Shown here: positions 39,779 through 51,248 of the stretch, piece by piece
How positions within the stretch are numbered: the first letter of the stretch is position 1
Layout of the letters: every line of letters starts with the position of its first letter
NCBI RefSeq assembly: GCF_020520425.1
Contig: NC_079491.1
Span: 48,226,027 to 48,290,026 of the forward strand
Length of the DNA: 64,000 bases
Direction of reading: 5' to 3'
Source: Spinacia oleracea
Taxonomy: Eukaryota; Streptophyta; Magnoliopsida; Caryophyllales; Amaranthaceae
Program-made: the position numbers and the translations under genes
Notes under the pieces: model-generated
The model's input: the letters and a program-made list of their open reading frames with translations, nothing else
Told to the model about the DNA's origin: nothing
The model's database searches: none

Positions 39779-41234
39779 CGACAGGCTAAAGTCGTATTAC
39801 CTAATCAAAAATAACCTAAGGTCCACTAGCTAGGTAGCAAGGGAAGTCAGGATCGAATCCACAGGGAAACAGTGTTCTTTCTACTATTAATCAACTAAGC
39901 TAGACTATTGGGAAACAAGAATTGGTTGGTTTGTATGCTAAGACTACGAACGATAATTAAACAATTAAGAATTCAGGAATTAAAGGATCTAAGGCATAGG
40001 TTCATCAACAAATAACAATCCAGGACGATAAACAATCACATTAATCAACAAAGCAGTTAATTAGTTTAGCATGCTCTCTCGAATCGATACTAATCATAGA
40101 CTTAGAATTAACGGGCTCTCGCTACGTATTAACTCTAATTCCACCTATTGACACAAGCCTAAACATCAAATTGCATCTCTCGAATCTTAACTTGATATTG
40201 CCAAACTACCACAATTAAACCTGCGCAAATCTAATTGTATAGTAATAATAACCAATCAATAGGAATTAATTACAATGCCAACAATCACAATTATTCAATG
40301 TCCCTTCATGTTATTCATGGATTCCCAAACCCTAGAAATTAGACTACTCAAGCATATTAACAATAAACAAAGCAATTGGCATGATTGAAAACATGATTAA
40401 AGCTTAAACAAAGAATTGAAATAAAGAATAATACCTAATTGAAGAACAATGGCAAATGAAAGCTTGAATTTTTGATTGAAAATAAACTAAGTGTTTAGAA
40501 CAAATTAGAGAGAAAATTTTTGCTTAGAGAAATAAAACTAAGTGTTTAATACTAGAGTATGAGATAATAATTGTTTCACTAAATTAACAAAGGCTATATT
40601 TATAGTTTAGCCCAAAAAGCATTAAGAAAAACCGGAAAAACTAAGTAAACCGCGCGCAAAAACGCTTCCTAGGTTGTCGTCGCCCGGTCGGGCGGCCTTC
40701 CACCCGTCGGGCGACCATCTCGTAACCCGCCCGTCGGGCGCAGGTCTGCCCGTCGGGCGGAGGGAGACTTCTGGAAATCTTCTGCGCGCGCCCGGTCGGG
40801 CGGCTCTCGCCCGTCGGGCGGAGAGCGATTTCTGCTGCTGCTGCTTCTGATGGGCGCCCGGTGGGCACCGGGCGAAACTCCGCCCGTCGGGCGCCCTCTG
40901 ACGAACTGATCCTCTGCTTGCTTGCCCGATGGGCGAGAGGCAATCCACCGGGCGGAGGGCTAAGTGATCCGCCCTTCGTCCACAACACCGAGTCTAACTT
41001 CCGGGGCTCTATCATGAACATCTAGGGCTCCCGTAAGTCGACAAAAGTCGTCCCGAACTCCCTCGGGATCCTGTAGTGGCCTAAATCATCAAGAAACGGG
41101 CCTAAAAAGATCAATTTCTCACTAAGTATTCCTGAAACTCAAGGCACACTAAAATACACAGATTAGTACTAAAATGGCTCCTAGGAGCTCATTTGACGCA
41201 TAAAAGTACTAAGGGACGGGGGTGAAAACAATAT
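39779..41234 (-). repeat. 5' LTR of the Athila-type element, outer end missing
   Basis: Near-identical to 28574-30046, including the palindrome array (40680-40965) and TATA box (40594-40610). Compared with the 3' LTR it lacks the first 12 or so bases: the copies agree up to AACAATAT, after which 41235 begins unrelated LINE sequence. The inner end reads CG instead of CA. Confidence 0.85.
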
Positions 41235-42365
41235 CTAGAAACTTCAATGTTCTTGGAAACTTTTTCTTCTGGTTATTAGTCTTTACAAGAGGATTGTTGT
41301 CCTCCAAGCTTATATCTTTGGAAGAGCTCTAATTTTTGTAAAAAGATCTAATAATGGTGCAAGCTTGGAATGCGGAGAAAGTTTTATTTTTGAAAATTAA
41401 TGAGTTGCGTATGAACCATATATGCCACCAAATTATATTAAGTCTTTCAAACTCAATTAATCTTAAATTATCTTTAAGAGATTGAAGGGTCTGGACCATG
41501 TCAATGGAAGATAAGATAGGTAAAGGGGTCCAACCTTCATTTGCATATATACAAATAGTCATAGATATTCTTGCTAAATGGACAATAAAGAAAAATATGA
41601 GACGTATTTTCTATATGGTGGTCACAAAATGGGCATTGGGAAGGGACGAAAACATGACTTTTAGCTAATCTTTCTTTTGTAGGAAGACCATCTAAACAGA
41701 TTTTCCAAAGAAAGTTTTTCATTTTCGGGGGGATGTTGAGCGTCCAAATCCAACGACAGGGGACTCCATTTTCCATCGCCGTGGATAAGCCTTGAGCTAG
41801 TAAAGATGCAGACCTAGTAGAAAAATTTCCTGTGGAGCATGGGCTCCAAATCAAATTATCATCAATATTATTATATGGTATAAGTATGTTACAAACTTCC
41901 TCCACCAAATTTTGAGGGAGAACGCTTTGTGGCTTGGACCTATTCCATTGCTTATCATGTGTTATGTAATTATATACTTTTTGTTCAAGAGAAGAGCTAG
42001 AGCAAGAAACCATTTCTACTAATGAACTGGAAAAAGCCCAATTATCAAACCAAAAGGAAATTTATTTTCCTGATCCTACTTGCCATCTTAGGCCCTTTTT
42101 GAATAAAGGTCGTAGTTTCATAAGGTTCATTCATTGCCACGAGCAATTCGAGAATGGGGAATAAGAAAATAAATCTTTCCCTCAAAGATACTTCTTAGTG
42201 ACTAGTTGCACCCATTGATTAGAAGGGTTTGAGATAATTTGCCATAACAATTTCATTTGCATGGCCTTATTACTAATTTCTGCTTTTCTGAAACCAAGCC
42301 CTCCTAAACACTTTGGTTTGCAAATTTTGTCCCACCCTATTAAGTTCACTGATATAAAGGAAGTA
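41235..42365 (-). pseudogene. LINE middle part: RT tail and zf-RVT, right piece of the split element
   Basis: On the - strand the sequence runs from an RT-tail pattern (WDKICKPKCLGGLGFRKAE, 42340-42280, with stops) to the zf-RVT domain: IWSPCSTGNFSTRSA, WTLNIPPKMKNFLWKICLDGLPTKERL, CPFCDHHIENTSHIFLYCPF (frame 42013-41537). It continues in a shifted frame (41562-41329: IIWWHIWFIRNSLIFKN). This domain order precedes the RNase H of plant LINEs, which is found at 28046-28573 beyond the Athila insertion. Frameshifts and stops show it was dead or has decayed since. The 5' part (endonuclease, most of RT) is missing; the sequence meets a Helitron end at 42366. Confidence 0.75.
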
Positions 42366-42793
42366 CTAGATTAGATCCCGTGCACGCACGGATTTTGATC
42401 ATTTTTTTTTACAAAAAATTTACTGAAAATCTCCCAAACTACTGCATAGTTATAACATTTTTAACATACTCGTTTAACTTTTTTTTATCTAGTATGCATA
42501 TTTAAAATGTTAATATGGTACTTTGACCAAAATATTGAGTGATATATTTTCCATTATTAATATAGCGATTTGATTAAAATATTACCAATTTAGAATAATT
42601 ATTATTACGTCGTATCTATTACTGCCATAATTTATAAACTAAATTTTGTTTCCATACATAAATAGTTTATAAAAAGAAGGTAGAGAATAAAAATAAAATA
42701 AACCAGTTATATTTTTTTTTTGGAAAGTGGTTTTTGACGAGAAAAAATCGCACAAGGAATTGACACGTGTCATTCCTGGTGTATAGTAATAGA
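42366..42793 (-). mobile_element. small non-autonomous Helitron
   Basis: On the - strand it starts A|TCTATTACTATACACC near 42793 (the GATA repeat leaves a few bases of doubt). It ends with the hairpin CCGTGC-GT-GCACGG (42378-42391), GGATCTAAT and CTAG|T at 42366-42369. About 430 bases, AT-rich, no ORF. The 3' end resembles that at 12853. Confidence 0.65.
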
Positions 42794-43111
42794 TAGATAG
42801 ATAGATGCAAGATTTTACTCCAACAGGCCTGTCAGCCTGAGGTGGTAAATTTATTTATTTATTTATTTTGTAAAAGAAGCATTTTAACAATTTGGAAAAA
42901 CCTCGCACAAAAATAACCTGCCATAAGAGGATGGCTAGATTTTGGGGATTCAAAATTTGAAATCCCGTGTACAAAGGTCAATCTCTACTTACAACTATTA
43001 CTACTCCTTCCAACTTTCAACAATTTTCCATTCTTCAACAATTTTCCATTCTTCAACTCCCCCCTTTCACTTTCTCTCTCTTTATCTACTCATTTTCGAA
43101 TTTCTTCAACA
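42794..43111 (+). promoter_or_regulatory. promoter and 5' UTR of the TOG gene
   Basis: TTTA repeats (42847-42868) are followed by CT/CAA-rich leader sequence with the duplicated word CAATTTTCCATTCTTCAA (43020-43055), typical of plant 5' UTRs. No confident TATA box. Confidence 0.35.
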
Positions 43112-46100
43112 ATGGCGATGCCTCTCAACTCCGAAGAAAATCCTCCTGCTGTTGAAATCACCATTGATTACCTCTCTTCCGAAGATCTCAAGCCCTTATC
43201 TGACCCCGATATTCAGATTCAGGTTTCCTCTTTCTCTCTCTTTACTTCAATCGTTTCTTTTTCTGCTATTTTATTCGGTTTTTGGTTGTTTTCGTGATAT
43301 TTGAACAGAAATTCAAAATGATAGATCTGATTTTTGAAAAAATTGCTCCATTTCGTTGTTTTTTTTTTTTTTTATAGTTTAATTGGGTGTTTGAATTTGC
43401 AGGGTTTAATTGAGGGTTTGGAATCAAAGGATTGGATCAAGGTCTGTGATTCATTGAATGATACTAGGAGATTGGCTATTCATCACTCCACTCTTTTGCT
43501 TCCATTGTTGTAAGTTTATGTTTTAGTTTATTTCGTAATTTTCGAAAATGGCTGAATCTGGCTCAAGAATTAATACCCAAATGCGTGTTTTGCGCAATCA
43601 GAGAACCGGTTGTTGTGGTGTTGGTGAAGGCTATGAAAAACCCAAGAAGTGCTTTGTGCAAGACTTCCATCATGGCTGCTGCTGATTTATTTGTTGCTTA
43701 TCGCGATAAGCTGATGGAACCTGATTTCTCTGGTTGTTTTGACAATTTGGTAAGACCTCAATTATTTGTGTTTGCTCATTTGAACAAAAGGAGCAAATAT
43801 TGTTTGCTCATTTGAACAAAATGAGCAAATATTGTTTTGCTCATTTACACAAATGAGCGAAATTTTCCATTGAACTTCTTCTTCCAAATTAAACATTATT
43901 TTTCACATCCATGTGCAATGTGCCTAGATTAAACCTTAATTTTCACATCCATTAAGTCCCATTCAAACTTACTGAAATAAACAATCAATTGACACAAACA
44001 AACTTTAAAAACATGAGATCCCAAAATAAATTTCAAAAACAAAAATATAAAAATTTAATGATGGGTTAAGGAAAACAAACTTGATTTATCAGTAAGAGAG
44101 AGAAAGAGTACTTGAATTTCTGAGGCAAATTAACACCACCATTTTTATTACTACTATTCTTAAACATATAAAGTGGGTATCTCAAAGAATTTGATTGATC
44201 AAAAGACAGAGACGATTGTCATTCCGATCTTGTCGCCGATGCTCAATAATAATCGCCAAGTAATGAAGACATTGAAATTTGGGATGAAAATGAAGCTATG
44301 AAAAAAGAATAGATCGAGAAAAAGCTAAGATGGATGAGTGTTAGTGTAATAAATTAACGAGGAGAGAGAAAGACAGTGGAGTAAAAGATGGGGGTGGGTT
44401 AATTCTAATGGGGGTGGGGTTAATTCTAATGTGGGTGCCTGGGTGGTCGACTGGTTTCTTTTTTTATTTTTAGTTATCATGTATTTCGGTTGTTTCGTGT
44501 GAAAAGTTTAGCCATCGGATTAAGTAGTTTAAATGGTTGAGATTCTTTCTCATTCTTCTCATTATAAGGATCTCCTCATTGGAGGCATTATATAACTTGA
44601 GAAGAAATCTTAAGCGTCCAAAGCGTCCAAATTGATGGTCAAGATCATATTTGAGTTTTCTTTATTTTTTCTTTTCTCCTTCCTCCCGGCCACGATTTCC
44701 GGTGCTCCATTTTCTCTTTGCTCCTCAACTATTCAACCATGGAAGTCCTCCTATTTTCTCTCTCCTCTCCCTCTCCTATGCCCAACCATGGACCACATGC
44801 CACAACACCAGCTGCACCGCCGTAATTCCAAGAACAAAAAGAAAAATATAAAACAAAAATTATAAACATTAATTACGATTCAGCTAAATAATATCAAAAT
44901 TTCACAATTAAAGGGACAATATATCATCAATCATTCATTAATAGCAGCCCCCTCATCCTCCTCACCCTCCTCACCCTCCTCCTCCATTTTCTATCTCCTC
45001 CCCAAATATTCATCCATGGCAGTCTCTCATCCGAAAATTAAATTATACAAGTATCAGATTTAATAACATATTTGTGTTATTTGGCTCTTGTTGGTGAATG
45101 TGCTTAAACTTGTCTTCCTGATATTTGGTGGCACGTAAGAAATGGAAAAGAGGGAAGAAGATGAAGAGTTTTGGCGAATTAATTTACCCATTTTGTGAAA
45201 ATAAGCAAAATAAATTTGCTCATTTGTGAGCAAAATAATTTGCTCATTTGTGCAAATGAGCAAACCTTTTTCTCCTCATTTATGCAAATGAGCAAAATTG
45301 AATTTAATTTACTCATTTTCTCCCGACTCCCGATTTCTTCGCCTCCATCGGTGAAGCTCCGGTATACATCCCTGATTAAAATTCGTATTAATCTGCTGGG
45401 GACTCATGTACACAATTGCCCACACCTTCGAATTACGCTGATCTCATGTGTACATGTTAATTGATTTCTCAATCATTCAAATGAGCAATAAAAAATACAG
45501 AGATTCGAGTCAAAAATAAGAAATCAACAATCCTCAAACTTCCATAATTCTATCACCTTGATTTCTCCGCCATCATAGGATTTGAGTCGAATTCACTGAG
45601 TCAAATTTAGTGGAAATGTGAGTTTTGGGCTGAGAAAATATGTGGAGAGAGAATTTGGGAGAAGGATTAGTTTTTGAAGTGTGGTTGATGCATCCAACTA
45701 GGGGGGGGGGGTGATAGTTAAGGGATAGAAAAATTAATTCCATGGAAGAAGCAATTAGCAGTGAACAAGAGGAGGTGGGATGAAAATGGAGGAGAGAGAA
45801 ACAATTGGGTATGGTGGGGGTTTAATATATGAATAGCGTGGTTCATTGTTTTTTCCTTTCGTTTTTATTTAATTTTTACATTACGTAGTTGTTATTTCGT
45901 GCGAAATGTCGAATGTGAGATGAAATCGTTTGAAAGGTTGAGATTTTTTCTCATCCTTCTCATTATAAGGATCTTTTCATTGGATGGGGACCCTATAAAA
46001 ACCCTAAACTTGATATATATATCAAGTTAGTGACAATATGCTCTTTCTTTTTAGCCCTAGGAAACCACTCCAACATATAGTGTAGCTTGAAAGCTTATTT

Positions 46101-49100
46101 GTTGAATGCTAATCTTCCATTATTTACGACCTTTGGCTACTTATACCTGCTGAGTGTGCCCCTTGTTTACTAGGAAGCCTTTATGTCAAGCAGGATGACT
46201 GATACATAAGTTCTTTTTAGTGTAGGTTGGTATTTTTTTTCCCTGAAGTGAACAGAAGATAATTGTGAGGGCTTTCTTTACTTAATAAAATGTTCTCTTC
46301 TTTCACATGAATATTCCTCCGAATATCTACCCTCTTGTTGTATTGGTCTTAGTGTCCATGTGAAAGTAACAAGCTCCGACTTAGATATTTTTGAGTTTGA
46401 GATTGGATTTTATGATGCTAAGTTTTTTCCTCCTACATGTATATAAGAACTACATGGAAGGCACAAAGTGGTTATGTTGTTTTTGGTGGTGATATATAAC
46501 ATCGAATCTTCTTGAACTAAGGTGGATATAAACACTTAGCTATTTCAAGAGATTGAAGTATGTGAATTAGGTCTATAGTCTATACTTTAGCAATCAAATA
46601 CATTCTATCGTAGACAACTTTATACGAGTTTATATGGAGAAATAGAGATATTGTTTCACTATAGATTTCTAGTCTTTGCACCAGTAATTTTATTGAGTAA
46701 ACCTACAAAATAGGATAACATCCAAGGATTTAGATATTTAGTGCTCATACAGTTAGCTAAAAATATTATTTACTGAATCTAAAAGTTGTCCCATAAAAAA
46801 AATAAAACAATTGAAATTGGTTGGCTAGACTTTGCAACATCCTGCAGTTATAAATAGTTGTGGGTACTTTGTGAGAAACGCATTTTCCTAGTAAATTCAG
46901 CTAAAGTCTAACTTCCTATTTGCCAGAAAATGCTTAGTTGTGTAGCTTGAACCTTAGGTGTGGTTCACGGCGTTCACCCTCCAATATTGTATGTGGTGTT
47001 TCTATTTGAAGGAAATACAATATGTGCCTAAATCCATAGAAGGCAGTGTCGACCTATTTTCTTCATTTATTTAATACTTCCTCCGATTATTTTTACTTGC
47101 AACACTTTGCTTTTGATGCTTACCAACGCATAATTTGAACACTAGATATCTTTAATTATCGATAAATAAAAATTACAAAAAATTGATACTTGGAAAATAT
47201 ATTTTAAGACGAACATAACAAAATCCCACATGAATATTTTTTTCTTAGAATATGTAAATTGTGCAAAAAACAAAGTGTTGCAACTTTAAAGGAATGAAGG
47301 AAGTATATCATTGTTGTTTAATGCTTATAACTTATAAGTATATGGATATGTGGTTATTCCCAACCTCTTTGTTGTGCTTATAGCCTTGTAGGACAAATAG
47401 CTTGTTTTGTATCACTCACTTCAGTTTTCAGGTTCTTTGAAATCTACTATCAACTCTTCTGAATCAGCTTTTTGTAGTTTCTAGATTGTTGTTTCCAGCT
47501 TTCAAGATTAAGAGGCCTTGTGAAGCAACTTTCAAATTTTAGCCAACTGTATGAGCACTTTTAACTGTCAAATCCAAATCCAATAACTGCTATGTAGAAA
47601 ACATTACATAGTAAAAAAATGTGCAGACATACTGTTCGGTTTTGTCTTCATGAATCACAGTGAACACTAAGATTAATTACCTAACATTTGATAGCTGTAG
47701 TGGCTGATGTTACTGAAACTATGCAAGTATTATATGAAAATCAGACCTGACCTTACAGTACTTTCTGATTAGTGATTACTCATTTTCGTCATCCCTCACA
47801 TTTCCCTTATTCTTCTATGATCTGCGTTTATTTCATTTTTTCTGAAACATTTATGTTTCTCTTGGATGGACATTACAAGGAAGAGAGAGAGAGAGTGAGA
47901 AGACTCAGTAATCCTATTAAGTTGTTTTATAAACGAAATTTTGGGTTTGTCCTACATCAATCTATGTCCATCTTCTATTTTCGTGTCCCTTCCTGTGCTT
48001 CTACCTCTGTGGCTCTGTTATTATCGGAAACCCAAAATTAACACGCTAATGATGACGATCTGTACTAAAAGTGAAATCATCTCTCTGTCTTCAACTTGTG
48101 CTTCACTTAAGTGTGCATTCTTTGGGCAGAAGGTTCTTGGGTTTCAGTAGAGGTTGTTAACTTTTTATGACCTTTCTTTTCATCGATGTTGAAGAAGCAG
48201 AGTTAGAGGGGAGGGAGGCAGATTTTTTAACAGATTGGTCAATGTAACTCATGAAGGCAAAATTGAAGGATTCCATGTTTACAATTTTTTGGCTACCAAG
48301 TATAAATGGAAAAAGTACATGTGTACTTTTGTAGAATGTCCCTTTATTTTTGACACGTTAGCACTTTTACTTGCATTTACTAGCTGTTAATAGTTTGTAC
48401 TTCTGTACATGTGGTATTTGGTCCCTTATTCTGCTTTAACCTTTATGTTTCATCCTAAATCCACACCTGCCTGTCCCAAAAAGTTGAAAAAAAAAAAATA
48501 GAAAGCAAGGTGACAACATAACTACAATGTGGCAGAACTGCGAGATTTATTACAGGATTAGGATTTTTCATCTGTTTGATGGTGCTTTCCCTAGCCGAAT
48601 AGGAGATCCAGTTATTCTAATGCGCAGCTGATTCCTGAACTTTCTTGATCCAATAATGAATCTTATATGTAATACATTTTTTTTGTCATAGTCTGTATTG
48701 TGATTATGCTATCATATACTTCCTTCGTTCTTTTTTAGTTGACACAATTGTTTTATCATGTTTTCCAATGTAATATTTTAACCATTAATATCTTTAGTTA
48801 TCAATTGGTAAAAATTATGACTATATTTTTTCTGACTTAAATTACAATTGATAGTCAAAGTAGGTTATATGAATAGTGTCAAAAGTTAAATTGTGTTAAT
48901 TAAAAAAGAAGAGAGAAGTTATATTAGAGCTTCTTAAATAGAAAATTGTTCAGTTTAGTTTGTAGTTCTTCAGTCTATGTATCTTACTTAGCGGCTAATT
49001 TTTCGGGTGGTGCCCCCAGCTGCTGCAATTATTGCTGAAAGCATCTCAAGACAAGCGGTTTGTGTGTGAAGAAGCAGACAAGACCTTGAAGTCAATGGTT

Positions 49101-49558
49101 CAATCTCTTACTCCTCTTCCTATGCTTCAAAATCTTCAGAAATATGCCAGCCATTTCAATCCTAAAGTTAGGGCTAAAGCTGCTGTGTCCATCTCCAATT
49201 GTGTTTCCAGAATGGTAACTATATCCCATTTTCTACTGTTTGTTGACATTGTTATGTTATCCTTGTTACGTGTCATTTTTCACGTGTATTGACGTAAAGT
49301 AACAACTATGGATTTTGATTACAGAGTTTCGAAGATTTACAGGAATTTGGGTTGGTTTCACTGGTTCAAGTGGCTGCTAATTTACTAAATGACAGGCTTC
49401 CAGAAGCCAGAGAAGCTGCACGAAGTATTACCATGTCAGTATACAAGTCATTCACTGAAAATGAAGATCAAAAGCAAGAGGCGTGGCAAAACTTTTGCGA
49501 GTCTAATCTACCAGCACTTCATGGACAATCCATAATCAAAATCACAACAATTAATTAG
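43112..49558 (+). CDS. TOG/ARM-repeat domain protein
   Basis: Five exons join in phase: 43112-43222, 43403-43509, 43602-43749, 49020-49214 and 49325-49558, all GT-AG, giving 264 residues from MAMPLNSEENPP. The product is a run of short helical pairs: LIEGLESKDWIKVCDSLNDTR, LAIHHSTLLLPLLEPVVVVL, VKAMKNPRSALCKTSIMAAADL, LLQLLLKASQDKRFVCEEADKTL, YASHFNPKVRAKAAVSISNCV and RLPEAREAARSITMSVYKSF. This spacing matches the TOG/CLASP-N fold of paired HEAT-like helices that binds tubulin in microtubule regulators; intra-repeat NPRSA and NPKVRAKAA loops are typical. Small plant TOG/ARM proteins of this kind are mostly uncharacterised. A CT-rich 5' UTR precedes the ATG. Intron 3 (43750-49019) is unusually long and full of repeats. 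Confidence 0.8.
43783..44600. repeat. dispersed repeat in TOG intron 3, copy 1
   Basis: Opens with several copies of TTTGCTCATTT(G/A)NNCAAA (43783-43858) and closes with GGTTGAGATTCTTTCTCATT and CTCATTATAAGGATC (44535-44575). The same opening and closing motifs bound 45195-45990, so these are two diverged copies of one non-coding element. The class is unknown. Confidence 0.5.
45195..45990. repeat. dispersed repeat in TOG intron 3, copy 2
   Basis: TTTGCTCATTTGTGAGCAAA-type words at 45210-45297 and GGTTGAGATTTTTTCTCATC / CTCATTATAAGGATC at 45933-45975 parallel 43783-44600 in the same orientation. The middle has diverged. Confidence 0.5.
45991..47077. other. TOG intron 3, middle part
   Basis: No gene seen. 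It contains the perfect palindrome AACTTGATATATATATCAAG TT at 46007-46028. Otherwise AT-rich unique-looking sequence. Confidence 0.45.
47078..47303. mobile_element. Stowaway-like MITE in TOG intron 3
   Basis: The left end CTTCCTCCGATTATTTTTAC and the inverted right end (CAAAGTGTTGCAACTTTAAAG...GGAAG) pair over about 33 bases. A TA duplication lies on both sides (47076-47077 and 47304-47305). 226 bases, non-coding. Confidence 0.8.
48719..48918. mobile_element. second Stowaway-like MITE in TOG intron 3
   Basis: Left CTTCCTTCGTTCTTTTTTAG TTGACACAATT and right AATTGTGTTAATTAAAAAAG ...GAGAGAAG are inverted with a few mismatches, about 200 bases apart. TA precedes the left end. It is 100 bases upstream of exon 4. 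Confidence 0.65.
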
Positions 49559-50047
49559 GTCTATAGCTGCCTCAGGCAGCAGCAGCAGCTGTGTACATAA
49601 AGAAGTACTGTGCGTTTTATCTTCTCTGAAGATGCCTTTTGAGAATTTAGGTCCTCATCAGTTGATTTGTGTGATACCTAGTTGATCTTAAGCTGTATCA
49701 CATGGTTGTTACGACATTTTTGGAAATCTTGTTTGCTTCCTCATTCTTACTATGAAAGGTAGCTACGTATCTCTTTTCAAATCAAACATAAATGAGTTTG
49801 TTGTCTTTTCAAGGTGATATGATCATGTCTTGTAATCCCAGATGCTGGCATAATGCCCTTTTTTGATGTCTTATCTTTGTTCCCGCATTGTTCTATTGGG
49901 GTTGAATTTTGAATGTTTGATGATAGAGAATATGGTTTTTGCTTTTTTGGGGTTGAATTTTCAATATTTACATTGAGAATTTAATATTGCTATTTTGACA
50001 ATTTCGTAATACAAGTATACTTTTAATTTTAAATGCCAAATAAAACA
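49559..50047 (+). other. 3' UTR and flank of the TOG gene
   Basis: Starts with a CAGCAGCAG run (49577-49591). No ORF. The poly(A) site cannot be fixed, though TTTGT/ATG-rich sequence to about 49850 looks like a plant 3' UTR. Confidence 0.4.
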
Positions 50048-51248
50048 GGAAAAATTGTTTTAAATAATCCAACATTTTGATGATTTTTCGTTACTAATTC
50101 AACCTTTCGATTATTATTTAATAATCCGACCTTTACACCCCATTAACAATTATTACACCCAACCGGTCACTAACCCATTGCTGCAGGTAATTTGTACGCG
50201 TGTCATTCAATAGTTCGCTATAATGTTTTTTTTTCCGTTTCATTCCTTCATCCTTGTGTTTTTTTTTTTCATTCATCTCACTTCTTTCAGTTTTTTAAAA
50301 AATATTCCTTATTTTATTTTTACTCAACAAACCGTAGACTCATATTCACCAATTCCATCATCATCTGTCTGCTATTTTCGCATGGTCAATAAAGGAACTC
50401 ACAATGGCTTCCTCTAGTGTCCGCCATTTTTGTCTGGTCAATGAGTTCTTTCGTTTTTTTGCTTTCCTTATAAATGTGATCGATTTGAACATTTCAATTT
50501 TAATTCGTGATAAAACAAAATCGTGTTAAATGGGAGGTTAAAATGAAATAAAATGGAGGTATGAGGAGGAGGGAAGAGGACCCCTAGAGATGAGGATGAG
50601 GAGAGAGAAACCGATGAAGGTGGTTCGAAGGTGGAGGATGGGGATGGGTTTGTGTTTCATGGAGATAGGGGTGGTTTTTGTTGGGGATGGAGGGCGGGGG
50701 GCGAGAGGAGAGACCACAACAGGTTAGGAGGGACTGAGGGAGGAGAGGATAGTCTATGACGGAAAGGAGGAGGTAGTGAGGAAGAAGGTTATGACAGAAA
50801 TGAAGAAGACAATTTTTTTTATAAAAATATTGACCTTCGTAGCCGGTTTCCGATCTTTTAGGTGCAATAAAAGCAAAATATGGTTTATGCACCCGGGTGC
50901 ACAATGCTTACTTTGCATCTGTTTTTAAATGAACATATAGTTCAAATACAAAGAACATATTGTTCATATCCAAAGAACATATAGCAAATGAACATATAGT
51001 TCAAACCCAAATAACATAAAGTTCAAATATTCCACTTGTACATGTACATTGAAATCATTCTCCATGTTCATTAGATTCTCAATAAATGTTCATCAGGGTA
51101 CAATGATCATTGTGCACCCGGGTGTATAATCCAAATTGTGCAATAAAAGTTAATGGGGTACAAAGGTTGGATTATTAAATAATAATTGAAAACATGGATT
51201 ATTAATGGAAAATCGTCGAAATGTTGGATTATTTAAAGTAATATTTCC
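50048..51248. mobile_element. Mutator-like non-autonomous element with long TIRs
   Basis: Inverted repeats of about 115 bases (50048-50160 and 51137-51248), both containing TTTAAATAATCCAACATTT and ATTATTTAATAATCC. They are flanked by 9-base direct repeats AATAAAACA (50039-50047) and AATAAAATA (51249-51257), one mismatch. Long TIRs plus 9-base duplications are the mark of Mutator-like elements. No transposase. A smaller MITE is nested at 50883-51132. Confidence 0.75.
50883..51132. mobile_element. MITE nested in the Mutator-like element
   Basis: Ends GGTTTATGCACCCGGGTGCA (50883) and GTGCACCCGGGTGTATAATC C (51112-51132) are inverted repeats of about 25 bases holding the palindrome GCACCCGGGTGC. 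The interior has repeated GAACATATAGTTCAAA words (50932-51030). About 250 bases. Confidence 0.7.

Larger units (their letters stand above)
28574..41234 (-). mobile_element. Athila-type Ty3/gypsy LTR retrotransposon, 12.7 kb
   Basis: Order on the - strand: 5' LTR (41234-39779), tRNA-Asp-type primer-binding site TGGCGCCGTTGCCGGGGA, gag, protease-RT-RNase H-integrase, a third ORF of ATHILA ORF-1 type, a polypurine tract GCTTGGGGGAG, and 3' LTR (30046-28574). The LTRs differ by only about one base per hundred in stretches compared by eye, which implies a recent insertion, yet the coding part carries stops and frameshifts. The insertion splits a LINE. No 5-base target duplication is visible because the outer end of the 5' LTR is missing. 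Confidence 0.9.
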
